A program made the translations under genes and the position numbers. Shown piece by piece: positions 10,555 to 17,562 of a DNA stretch of 28,697 bases. How positions within the stretch are numbered: position 1 is the stretch's first letter; each line of letters opens with the position of its first letter. Origin of the DNA: RFTU01 sp032122355 (lineage in GTDB: Bacteria > Pseudomonadota > Gammaproteobacteria > Burkholderiales > Burkholderiaceae_C); contig JAUMCS010000091.1 of assembly GCA_032122355.1 (NCBI GenBank), positions 1 through 28,697 of the forward strand. The letters run 5' to 3'. Under the pieces are notes generated by a model that was not told the DNA's origin, searched no databases, and worked only from the letters and a program-made list of their open reading frames with translations.

Positions 10555-11748
10555 TTAGCCTTTTAGGAAATTGTGAACCAATGGCACCAAAATGGCAACC
10601 AGTTCTTGCGCTTGCTGTTCGCTCAAAATCAATGGTGGCACCAGCCGTATGACTTTATCGGCGGTGACGCTGATGAGTAAGCCGGCCTCTAGTGCTTGGG
10701 TCATGAGAGTGCTGCAAGGGCGGTCTAGCTCAATGCCCAGCATCAAACCTTGTCCGCGCACTTCTACCACGCCCGCGGTGTTTTGAAATGCATGGCGCAA
10801 ATCGTGAAGTAATTGTTGTCCAATGCGCTGGGTGTGTTCGAGCAGTTGATCTTCTTGCATGATGCGCAAGGTTTCTACACCGGCGCGCATGGCCAGTGGG
10901 TTGCCCCCAAAGGTGGTGCCGTGATTGCCGGGTTGGAATACCGATGCGGCTTTAGGCCCACAAACGATGGCACCGATGGGGACGCCTGATCCCAAACCTT
11001 TGGCCAGGGGCATGACATCCGGCACGATGCCTGCCCATTGATGCGCAAACCATTTACCCGTGCGGCCTATGCCGCACTGCACTTCATCGAGCATGAGTAG
11101 CCAGTCTTGGCTATCGCACAGTTGCCGCACGCCCTGCAAGTATTCCCAGCGTGCAGGATGGATGCCGCCTTCACCTTGTATGGTTTCCAAGAAAACAGCG
11201 ACCACATTAGGCCGAGTTTGGGCAATCTGTTCAATGGCGTTCAAATCATTGAGCGGTACGCGGATGAAGCCGTCGAGTAGTGGCTCAAAACCGGCCTGGT
11301 GCTTGGGGTTGCCTGTGGCGGATAGTGTGGCAATGGATCGGCCATGAAAGGCATTTTCAAACACAATGATTTCAGGCCTATCTATGCCTTTGCTATGCCC
11401 ATATTTGCGCGCTATTTTGATGGCGGCTTCGTTGGCTTCTAGCCCGGAATTACAAAAAAATGCGTTGCTTAAGCCGGATAGTTCACACAGTTTGGCGGCC
11501 AGTTGTTCTTGCAGCGGTACGTGGTAGTAATTGCAAGTATGAATGATGCTGGCAAGTTGTTCTTGCAGTGCTGGCACAAATTTGGGGTGGGCATGGCCTA
11601 AGGTGTTCACGGCAATACCCGCAAGGGCATCAAGGTACTTTTTGCCTTGGGTATCCCATACATGACAGCCTTGCCCATGCGTTAATGCAATGGGTAGCCG
11701 TGCATAGGTGTTCATGACATGGGGTTGCTGAATGGATTCAAGAGTCAT
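10555..11748 (-). CDS. argD: Acetylornithine aminotransferase (class III, PLP)
   Basis: Interconverts N-acetylglutamate semialdehyde and N2-acetylornithine; may also serve lysine synthesis as succinyldiaminopimelate aminotransferase. It has 397 residues. Motifs are NSGLEANEAAIK (100-111), the substrate-pocket FHGRSIATLSATG, DEVQCGIGRTG (221-231) and the PLP lysine K250 in LAKGLGSGVPIGA. A GGAG ribosome binding site precedes the ATG at 11748. It is the first gene of the argD-argF-pepP run and follows the rpsT terminator, so it should have its own promoter between 11749 and 11813, though I could not place one convincingly. Motif content fits ArgD better than GABA or ornithine aminotransferases. 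Confidence 0.94.
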   Translation of the reverse strand: MTLESIQQPHVMNTYARLPIALTHGQGCHVWDTQGKKYLDALAGIAVNTLGHAHPKFVPALQEQLASIIHTCNYYHVPLQEQLAAKLCELSGLSNAFFCNSGLEANEAAIKIARKYGHSKGIDRPEIIVFENAFHGRSIATLSATGNPKHQAGFEPLLDGFIRVPLNDLNAIEQIAQTRPNVVAVFLETIQGEGGIHPARWEYLQGVRQLCDSQDWLLMLDEVQCGIGRTGKWFAHQWAGIVPDVMPLAKGLGSGVPIGAIVCGPKAASVFQPGNHGTTFGGNPLAMRAGVETLRIMQEDQLLEHTQRIGQQLLHDLRHAFQNTAGVVEVRGQGLMLGIELDRPCSTLMTQALEAGLLISVTADKVIRLVPPLILSEQQAQELVAILVPLVHNFLKG

Positions 11749-11813
11749 GCCTGCTCCAAATGGATGAAGGGCTGCAAGATGAAGGGTTCAACTTTAGCCC
11801 TTGATGCAACAAC

Positions 11814-11835
11814 AAAGCCCGCATGAGCGGGCTTT
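11814..11835 (-). terminator. Rho-independent terminator of rpsT
   Basis: On the minus strand, AAAGCCCGC and GCGGGCTTT form a perfect 9-bp stem with a 4-base loop (arms 11814-11822 and 11827-11835). A T-rich tail, interrupted by G (GTTGTTG), follows. It lies about 40 bases downstream of the rpsT stop and separates it from argD on the same strand. Confidence 0.8.
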
Positions 11836-11873
11836 GGCGTACTAGTCGGAAAAACTTCCGCTAAATGATGGTT

Positions 11874-12170
11874 TTAAGCGGCTGCCAGAGCCTTAACCTT
11901 GGCAGATAAACGGCTTTTATGTCGGGCCGCTTTGTTTTTATGAAACAAGCCTTTGTCAGCCACAGAGTCAATTACGCTTTGAGCTAATTGGAATAGTTCA
12001 GAAGCCCTGGTTTTGTCGCCCGTTAAAACGGCTTTTTGCACGTTTTTGATAACGGTACGAAATTTAGAGCGCAGGGCGGTGTTAGCAGCATTGAGCTTGA
12101 CATCTTGACGCACGCGCTTGCGACCAGAGGCAATACGCACGGTTTTCTTGGCTTTGGATGAAGTGGCCAT
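11874..12170 (-). CDS. rpsT: 30S ribosomal protein S20
   Basis: Small, very basic primary 16S rRNA-binding protein of the 30S subunit. It has 98 residues, slightly longer than the 87 of E. coli, as usual in betaproteobacteria. Recognisable segments are MATSSKAKKTVR, RQDVKLNAANTALRSKFRT and the C-terminal GLFHKNKAARHKSRLSAKVKAL. It is monocistronic, with a -10 hexamer upstream and a terminator downstream. In many betaproteobacteria rpsT neighbours murJ; here murJ starts 16 kb away. Confidence 0.97.
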   Translation of the reverse strand: MATSSKAKKTVRIASGRKRVRQDVKLNAANTALRSKFRTVIKNVQKAVLTGDKTRASELFQLAQSVIDSVADKGLFHKNKAARHKSRLSAKVKALAAA

Positions 12171-12231
12171 GTGAGGTGAAATGTGTTAAGGTGAAAGAAT
12201 TTAGATCTTGTTTAATCAAGAATAACGAATG

Positions 12232-12237
12232 ATTATA
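12232..12237 (-). promoter_or_regulatory. Putative -10 element of rpsT
   Basis: A consensus TATAAT read on the minus strand, about 60 bases upstream of the rpsT ATG. No good -35 hexamer lies at 16-18 bases; that position would fall in the last codons of the permease gene (12252 onward). Transcription would start near 12225, leaving a leader of about 55 bases. Confidence 0.5.
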
Positions 12238-12251
12238 ACATTAAAACAAAG

Positions 12252-13004
12252 TTAGGAAGACCTTTTTGTTTCTGGGGTTGGTGTTGTCGGTGTCATAGCC
12301 AGGCTCCCAATGCCCCATAAAGCCAAAGTGATGGCCACGGTAGTGCCGCTGGGCAAATCAAGTACCCACGAGCCCGCAAGCCCGATGAAGGCCACACCAA
12401 TACTGCTGGCAATGGCAATCCATGTTTTGATTCCCCTGGCCACCCATAGGGCAGGGGTAATCAGCATACTGAATACCAAAAATAAACCTAAGGCTGGCAC
12501 AGCCAAGCTGGCGATAAGGGCAAATACACCGTAAAAAACCCAGTCGTTTTTTAACCATGGCTTTTGCTGAAGCCACCACATTAGCCCGCCGCATAGCAGC
12601 AAAGTGCCGGCATGAGCGGTATCAACCCATAAAATATCCGCAGCCAATAATTGCATTAATTTTTCGCGGCCATGTGGGTTTTGACTGGCGCCCAACATGG
12701 CTAAACACGCCCCTGCCACATATACCAGGCCTATGACAGCTTCACGGTGGTGGGATTGTTTTTTCACCAATTGGGCAATACACAAACTGATGAACAATGC
12801 GCCGCCAGTTGCCGCGAGTTGATCTAGCCAGACAGATTCAAAATGCACAAAATAATGCACCCAAATCACGGCCGATGCTGCCGCTTGCGCCACGGCTAAG
12901 TCAATAAAAACCACGCCTCGATATAATACGTTTTGGCCTATAAAGGTCAGGCTAAGCAGCCCCCCTATTAGGGCCAGTACGGGCAGAATAAACCAAGAAT
13001 CCAT
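12252..13004 (-). CDS. znuB: ABC-3 family metal (zinc) permease
   Basis: Integral membrane permease that would carry Zn(II), possibly Mn(II), across the inner membrane. It has 250 residues with about seven or eight hydrophobic segments. Family marks are FIDLAVAQAAASAV near residue 35, which is the region where ABC-3 permeases place their cytoplasmic coupling motif, and LDLPSGTTVAITLALWG near the C-terminus. The ATG at 13004 lies 3 bases after the stop of the binding-protein gene, so the two are co-translated. The ATPase (znuC) expected in this operon is absent from the locus. Regulation by the divergent Fur/Zur gene is likely. Metal specificity is inferred from context. Confidence 0.85.
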   Translation of the reverse strand: MDSWFILPVLALIGGLLSLTFIGQNVLYRGVVFIDLAVAQAAASAVIWVHYFVHFESVWLDQLAATGGALFISLCIAQLVKKQSHHREAVIGLVYVAGACLAMLGASQNPHGREKLMQLLAADILWVDTAHAGTLLLCGGLMWWLQQKPWLKNDWVFYGVFALIASLAVPALGLFLVFSMLITPALWVARGIKTWIAIASSIGVAFIGLAGSWVLDLPSGTTVAITLALWGIGSLAMTPTTPTPETKRSS

Positions 13005-13007
13005 GGC

Positions 13008-13916
13008 TTAACGCTGGGTTGTCAGAAGTTGGTTAATTATATTATCAAACCAAGTGAGGATACTATCAGCCTGATCAGAGGGTACTGTGGCAGGTAATAC
13101 CAGTAAAGGGTGAAGGGGACCTAATTGTTGAGATAACCAGCGTGCCGGTTGAGGATCGTGGTGTTGCGCAATGATAATGGGGGATTGCGGGTTCGACTTG
13201 GCGATGGTAAGCACTTTTTCAAGATGTTGAGGTGTGGGTGGAATGCCAGGTTTGGGCTCTAGATCAGCAATGGGTTGTAGGCCCAGCCACGCCCATAAAT
13301 AAGCAAATGTGGCATGCTGGGTAATGACCTTGCGCCCTTGCAGGGGTTTGGCTTTGATTTCCCATTGAGTAATTTTTGACTTTAGCTGTTGCTCGAATTG
13401 TTGTTGCCGGCTTTTGATTTCAGATTGATGCTGGGGAAATAGCAAGCCAAGGCGTTCTGCTAGAGCTTGAGTAACCAGAAGAAAGCGCCGCGGATCGGTA
13501 TGAAAATGCGGATTGCCTTGTGCATGCACATCGCCTGAAAATGGCGTTTTACTGCCTTGGAACGGGTCGATGAGCTGGACATGGTCAGCCGCAAAAAATA
13601 GGCCTTTTTGGCCATTTTGAATGCGCCGATTGCCGGATTTTTCCAGCAGCATGGGTAGCCAACCGCTTTCCAGCTCAGCCCCCGTGCATACCGCTACATC
13701 GGCATTGCGCATGTGCGCAATCAGTGAGGGCCTGGCCTCAATGTGATGGGGGTCTTGTAGGTGATGCGTGGCAGTTTTGACTTGGGCTTCGGGCAGCAGC
13801 ACCCGAGTGAGTGCAGCCCACTCGGGTTCGCAAGCAAATACGGTGATGGCCTGAGCAACGCCGCTGAACCCAAATAAGAGTGCGGCAACCCCGTGCTTAA
13901 TAAGCGTGTGCACCAT
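13008..13916 (-). CDS. znuA: Periplasmic zinc-binding protein of an ABC transporter (cluster A-I)
   Basis: High-affinity periplasmic metal capture for the adjacent permease. It has 302 residues from the ATG at 13916. Residues 1-23 form a signal peptide ending in VAQA. Candidate metal ligands are H57 or H58 (DPHHIEARPS), H137 or H139 (NPHFHTDPRR), H201 (TQHATFAY) and H252/H253/D254 (AQHHDPQPAR). CTGAELESGWLP is a family signature. There is no long histidine-rich loop of the E. coli ZnuA kind. A longer frame starts at TTG 13925, but a GGAG ribosome binding site covers that codon, which supports the ATG. The start overlaps the end of the barrel gene by 20 bp. Zinc rather than manganese is inferred from the histidines and the neighbouring Zur. 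Confidence 0.86.
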   Translation of the reverse strand: MVHTLIKHGVAALLFGFSGVAQAITVFACEPEWAALTRVLLPEAQVKTATHHLQDPHHIEARPSLIAHMRNADVAVCTGAELESGWLPMLLEKSGNRRIQNGQKGLFFAADHVQLIDPFQGSKTPFSGDVHAQGNPHFHTDPRRFLLVTQALAERLGLLFPQHQSEIKSRQQQFEQQLKSKITQWEIKAKPLQGRKVITQHATFAYLWAWLGLQPIADLEPKPGIPPTPQHLEKVLTIAKSNPQSPIIIAQHHDPQPARWLSQQLGPLHPLLVLPATVPSDQADSILTWFDNIINQLLTTQR

Positions 13917-15093
13917 GCGCTCCAAAACTGATTACGTATTGCAGCTGAACACTGCGTTTGGCTGGGGTGGCAAAGATGGCCTCGCCCTCGTCATTCGCCC
14001 CTTTGGCTTTTTGTTCCGCCCATTGCAAGCGCAAGGTTTGCATATGTGTGGGCTTGTAAGCCAGCATCACAGCATTTTCTTGAAGTTTTCCCTTGCCTGA
14101 CTCTATGGCACCCTCATGATTTTCAAATTTATTAACCTTTAGCCAATCTGTGCGAACACCTGCTTCCCATGCAGGGTGAAAACGCCAAACGGCACTCACG
14201 GTGGATGCCCGATGTTTTTGGGCAGCCTCGGCGTAGCGATTGAGTTGCCCCACCTGGGCGTATTCCCACTGCAACCGAACTTGCTGATTGCGGTTATTGC
14301 CATCAGGCGCCCATTTGTACACGAGGTCAGATATCCACATCCGCTTGCCTGTGAAATTGGCTGCATGGCTGTGTTGTTCCGCATCGGGGTTGTGCACTTC
14401 TACTTCCGACTCACGCTGGTTGTATACGTGTGACAAACCCCACTGCCAACTATGGTTGGCGTTGATGTCATCGCCCACCTTGAGGTTGGTGGTGGTGACT
14501 CGGGATAGGGAGTCTGCAGTGGCTTCGTGCACGAGTTTTTTGCCTGCAAAAACTTCAGCACCCAAGCGTAAGTAAAACGGTGTGGGCGCAGTCCAGTTCA
14601 GGCGTACGCCATCATCAAACCAATGGCCGCCGAGAAATGCACGGTACAGGAGTGGGCGCTCTGAAAAATCATCAGCATGGGGATGCAATTCATTTTGGTA
14701 GCCAATTTGAGAAGAAAACCTTCCCACACGCGCTTGTAAGCCGTAAGGCAATGTGCGTGTTTGCAGCCATGCGCTTTCTACATGAGATTCCAGCTTTTCA
14801 TCTTCTGTATGAAAGGCCATCACGCCTTCAGCGCTCAGATGCTCGCCCAGCGTGCCCCGTATCATCGCATCGCTATGCCCGAGTGCTGCGGATTTATCCC
14901 GTGCGCCGAGTTCAAGTTTTTGCGAATTCAGCGAACCATCGAGCACCATACCAGCTTCCCAATTAGAGGGGGCAAGAGGGATTGCTGCCTCAGGGCTTGC
15001 GGCTGATGTTTGAGCATGGGCAGTAGTTAGCACGGCTGCCAGCATGATAACGGGTGTGATAGATGAATATTTGCATGGAGCAGATTTAGGCAT
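13897..15093 (-). CDS. Histidine-rich outer-membrane beta-barrel, probable zinc-uptake porin
   Basis: I do not recognise a named family. The 398-residue protein (ATG at 15093) begins with a signal peptide ending in TTAHA. It then shows alternating polar and aromatic strands with glycine turns, as in porins of the OprO/P type. No TonB box or plug domain is evident, so it looks like a passive or gated porin rather than a TonB-dependent receptor. Histidines cluster in probable loops: NELHPHADD, EVEVHNPDAEQHSHAAN and the last residues GAHGAHAY. It is first in an operon with the ZnuA-like and ZnuB-like genes and divergent from a Zur-like gene, so outer-membrane zinc entry is the natural inference. 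A TTG at 15114 would add seven residues and is less likely. Confidence 0.7.
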   Translation of the reverse strand: MPKSAPCKYSSITPVIMLAAVLTTAHAQTSAASPEAAIPLAPSNWEAGMVLDGSLNSQKLELGARDKSAALGHSDAMIRGTLGEHLSAEGVMAFHTEDEKLESHVESAWLQTRTLPYGLQARVGRFSSQIGYQNELHPHADDFSERPLLYRAFLGGHWFDDGVRLNWTAPTPFYLRLGAEVFAGKKLVHEATADSLSRVTTTNLKVGDDINANHSWQWGLSHVYNQRESEVEVHNPDAEQHSHAANFTGKRMWISDLVYKWAPDGNNRNQQVRLQWEYAQVGQLNRYAEAAQKHRASTVSAVWRFHPAWEAGVRTDWLKVNKFENHEGAIESGKGKLQENAVMLAYKPTHMQTLRLQWAEQKAKGANDEGEAIFATPAKRSVQLQYVISFGAHGAHAY

Positions 15094-15128
15094 GGCAAAA
15101 TTAAAGCTAGTCAAAGATGGATTTATTT

Positions 15129-15150
15129 TAATGCAAATAAATTATCATTA
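15129..15150. promoter_or_regulatory. Candidate Zur operator between zur and the zinc-uptake operon
   Basis: An AT-rich imperfect 22-bp palindrome with outer arms TAATG and CATTA; 8 of 11 half-site positions are symmetric. It lies between the divergent ATGs at 15093 and 15182, where a Fur/Zur-family dimer would repress both promoters. Length and AT-rich character resemble known Zur boxes, but the match is by eye only. Confidence 0.5.
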
Positions 15151-15181
15151 GCAAGTAAAGTTTTTGAAGGTGTTATTTTTT

Positions 15182-15556
15182 ATGGAACGTTCCACCCGAC
15201 AACGGCATGCCATTCAACAAGCGCTGGCACTGCGTGGGCAGCCACTGTTGCCGCAAGAGTTGTTGTTAGAGGCACAAAAAATCGTGCCGAGTTTGAGTTT
15301 AGCGACGGTCTACCGCAATCTCAAGGGCTTGGTGGATGAGGGTTTGGTCGATACCGTTGCCCTGCCAGGTGAGCCGCCCCGCTATGAAGAACATAAGCAC
15401 CATCACCACCATTTTCATTGCCATGGGTGCCAGCGCGTGCTGGATATTGATGCATGCCCGGATGATTTATCGAAATTATTGCCCAAAGGCTTTGTTTTAG
15501 AAGCGCATCAGATCACGTTTTATGGCAGGTGCCCGGAGTGCAGTTTGGCTGTGTGA
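15182..15556 (+). CDS. zur: Fur-family zinc uptake regulator (Zur)
   Basis: Metal-responsive repressor expected to bind DNA when loaded with zinc. It has 124 residues from the ATG at 15182, preceded by GAAGG 11 bases upstream. A TTG at 15164 opens a longer frame but would start before that site. The winged-helix recognition region is LSLATVYRNLKGLVDEGLV (38-56). The hinge metal site is unusually histidine-rich: HKHHHHHFHCHGC (71-83). Two CXXC pairs, C80/C83 and C117/C120, form the structural zinc site typical of Fur and Zur. The divergent zinc-transport operon points to Zur rather than Fur or PerR. Confidence 0.88.
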   Translation: MERSTRQRHAIQQALALRGQPLLPQELLLEAQKIVPSLSLATVYRNLKGLVDEGLVDTVALPGEPPRYEEHKHHHHHFHCHGCQRVLDIDACPDDLSKLLPKGFVLEAHQITFYGRCPECSLAV

Positions 15557-15610
15557 TGGTATTTTTGAACAAAAAAGAATGTAGGAATGAGTGAATGCTA
15601 GAGGGGTGTT

Positions 15611-16312
15611 TTACCATTCGATGATTTGCCCCTTGTAGTCGATGAAGTGTGCCCCTGACTTAGGCGGTAGCGCTTTCAGTGCCGCTAACAGCCCTGCGAC
15701 AGATTCAGCGGCTTCGAGTAAATTTGTAACTGATGCTGAAAAGGGTGCTGATAAAGCGGATTTAACGGTGCCGGGTTGTAGTGCTGCAACTTGCAGGGCA
15801 GGGTTTTTGCGCTGCAGCTCAATTGCCGCTGTTTGTAAAAACATATTCAAGGCGGCTTTGGCCGAGCGGTAGCCATACCAGCCGCCTTTGTGATTATCTG
15901 AAATACTACCCACCCGTGCCGAGAGCTTGGCATACAAAGCAGGGCCTTGTACCATTAGTGGTGCAAACTGTTGTAATGCCAGTAAAGGCCCAATGGCATT
16001 AACTTGAAATTGCAGCATGAGTCGGTCAGGCTGTACTTGGGATAGGGATTTTTCAGGGCCGATGCCATCTAGGGTCAATGCGCCAGTGGCATCAATGATG
16101 ATGTGAAAAGGTCCACTACCGCGCAGATTCTCAGCAGCTTGTTGAATAGAGGCCGGTTGGCATAAATCAAACTGCCCCTCAGAGCGCGATAAACCCACGA
16201 CTTCTTGACATGATGGGTCAGATTGCAGTGCGCTAACAAATGCATTACCAATAGCGCCGCTAGAGCCCAGTATCAAGGCTCTGTAGGGGGTGTGGAAGGG
16301 GGATGGGTGCAT
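15611..16312 (-). CDS. Short-chain dehydrogenase/reductase, C-factor-like
   Basis: NAD(P)-dependent oxidoreductase of unknown substrate. With the ATG at 16312 it has 233 residues. The cofactor loop is GSSGAIG (16-22). NAIGP (105-109) carries the conserved asparagine. The catalytic serine is S131, and the YxxxK pair is Y148/K152 in YGYRSAK. The compact form and the GTVKSALSAPF ending resemble the CsgA/C-factor subgroup. An upstream in-frame ATG at 16372 would add 20 residues that do not look like family sequence; neither start has a clear ribosome binding site. It converges on zur and diverges from the acyltransferase. A diverged fragment of a paralogue lies at 23657-23698. Confidence 0.85.
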   Translation of the reverse strand: MHPSPFHTPYRALILGSSGAIGNAFVSALQSDPSCQEVVGLSRSEGQFDLCQPASIQQAAENLRGSGPFHIIIDATGALTLDGIGPEKSLSQVQPDRLMLQFQVNAIGPLLALQQFAPLMVQGPALYAKLSARVGSISDNHKGGWYGYRSAKAALNMFLQTAAIELQRKNPALQVAALQPGTVKSALSAPFSASVTNLLEAAESVAGLLAALKALPPKSGAHFIDYKGQIIEW

Positions 16313-16414
16313 GGTGCGGTAATTGAGTTGCTCACAGCTAAAGTATTTTGATCTTCTTGGTGGGTGTTCCATTATCTATTTAAAATGGTACCTTTTAATT
16401 GTAAAGGCCTTAGC

Positions 16415-16430
16415 CGGTCTGGATAGACCG
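16415..16430 (+). promoter_or_regulatory. Hairpin directly upstream of the acyltransferase start
   Basis: CGGTCT and AGACCG form a perfect 6-bp stem with the loop GGAT. It ends one base before the ATG at 16432. The loop carries the only Shine-Dalgarno-like bases in reach, so ribosome access may depend on this fold. Confidence 0.45.
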
Positions 16431-16431
16431 A

Positions 16432-17463
16432 ATGCAACGATCTATAGTTATAGATATCATCAAGGTAATGGCATTTCAGATCATTGTGATGCATCACCTT
16501 TCACACTATGCACCGATGACGGATTGGATTTCCGCTGTTTGGCCCGGTCAGGTGGGGTTCATTTATGAAGATGGTCGTCTCGCAGTTCAGCCATTTTTAG
16601 TGATTGGCGGGTATTTGGTGGCGCTCTCACTCAACAATAAGCATACTAAAAATTTAGCCTCTTTGATCTGGAGGCGCTATTTGCGCCTGGCGCCGCAACT
16701 CATGATCGCGCTGCTGCTCGTGATCTTCGCCACCCTATGGTTAGGTGATGAACTATCCGATAAAGACTGGCTGTCCCCCCTACCGAGCATGGGTGTTTTT
16801 TTGGCACATCTGTTTTTCTTGCAAGATGTGTTGGGTATTCCATCGATGTCGGCTGGTGCGTGGTACGTTGCGATAGACCTACAGCTGTTTGGCCTTTTTG
16901 CATTGCTGGCACGTATCAGTAAGAACTCGCAGAAAACGCTGTCCGAATCATGGATGCCAGCAATGATAGCTGCATGTACAGTCGTCTCAATCTATATCTT
17001 TAGCCGTCATGCAACTTTGGATGCATGGGCGATCTACTATCTCTGGGCCTATGGTTTGGGTGCGCTGGTGGCTTGGGCAAGGCAGAGTCCTCGCGCACGC
17101 GTTTGGCTGACCGTCACTGTTGGCCTTTTGTTGCTGGACTGGCTCTTGGATCCCAGAGCACGCCCAGTGATCGTGTTGCTCACAGTAGGCAGTCTGTACA
17201 GTCTTTCTCACATCTCCTGGTTCAAGGCTGAAAATCCCATCAGAAAATTTATTCACTACTTTAGTGACATTTCCTACAGCATATTTGTCAGTCACTTTGC
17301 TGTGATCATCGTGGTCAGTGGCATCTGGGAAAAGTTTGAACTTGAGGGTCTTGGCCTTGCTTTGATATTTGTTGTACTGGCTTGGCTGGGCTCCATCGTT
17401 GTGGGTATATGGGTTCAATACCTGTACGATCAAATCATGCGACTGGTGTACTCAAATCACTGA
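16432..17463 (+). CDS. Membrane acyltransferase, acyltransferase-3 (OafA/YrhL-like) family
   Basis: Multi-spanning inner-membrane protein that would move an acyl group, often acetyl, onto a surface polysaccharide or other envelope molecule; the substrate is unknown. It has 343 residues with about ten hydrophobic segments. The N-terminus (RSIVIDIIKVMAFQIIVMHHLSH) matches the family pattern, with the essential histidine (H21 or H22) at the end of the first membrane helix. No SGNH or other extra domain is present. The ATG is fixed by an in-frame TAG at 16411. The gene is isolated: divergent from the dehydrogenase, with no glycosyltransferases beside it. It is followed by a relic of a BON gene and the restriction genes, so it may have arrived with the accessory block. 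Confidence 0.8.
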   Translation: MQRSIVIDIIKVMAFQIIVMHHLSHYAPMTDWISAVWPGQVGFIYEDGRLAVQPFLVIGGYLVALSLNNKHTKNLASLIWRRYLRLAPQLMIALLLVIFATLWLGDELSDKDWLSPLPSMGVFLAHLFFLQDVLGIPSMSAGAWYVAIDLQLFGLFALLARISKNSQKTLSESWMPAMIAACTVVSIYIFSRHATLDAWAIYYLWAYGLGALVAWARQSPRARVWLTVTVGLLLLDWLLDPRARPVIVLLTVGSLYSLSHISWFKAENPIRKFIHYFSDISYSIFVSHFAVIIVVSGIWEKFELEGLGLALIFVVLAWLGSIVVGIWVQYLYDQIMRLVYSNH

Positions 17464-17481
17464 CCGTTGGTGAAGTGGTTA

Positions 17482-17551
17482 AGACCGTACGTAGGGCGCG
17501 GTGCGCTGGTAATCCCATTCGACTTCACCATTGAGCGTCACCCAACCATGC
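17482..17551 (-). pseudogene. Fragment of a BON-domain gene
   Basis: Bases 17500-17551 are identical to 24079-24130 inside the intact BON gene and would encode residues 107-123 of that protein (HGWVTLNGEVEWDYQRT) on the same strand. To the left, 17482-17499 still resembles the corresponding BON sequence (ACCGT.CGT..GGC) with substitutions and a one-base length difference. No start or stop context survives. It fills the gap between the acyltransferase and res. Confidence 0.8.
17500..17551 (+). repeat. 52-bp perfect direct repeat, left copy
   Basis: Identical base for base to 24079-24130, which lies 6,579 bp away. The match stops sharply on the res side (G here, T there, at the next base) and fades gradually on the acyltransferase side. 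It marks the left edge of the block carrying the restriction-modification and toxin-antitoxin genes. Confidence 0.95.
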
Positions 17552-17562
17552 GTTCACCCGAA

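Noticed and set aside
17464..17500. Possible tRNA D-arm remnant (GTGAAGTGGTTAAGAC) as an island attachment site
   Set aside because: No acceptor, anticodon or T arm can be drawn around it, and its right half aligns better with the BON gene.
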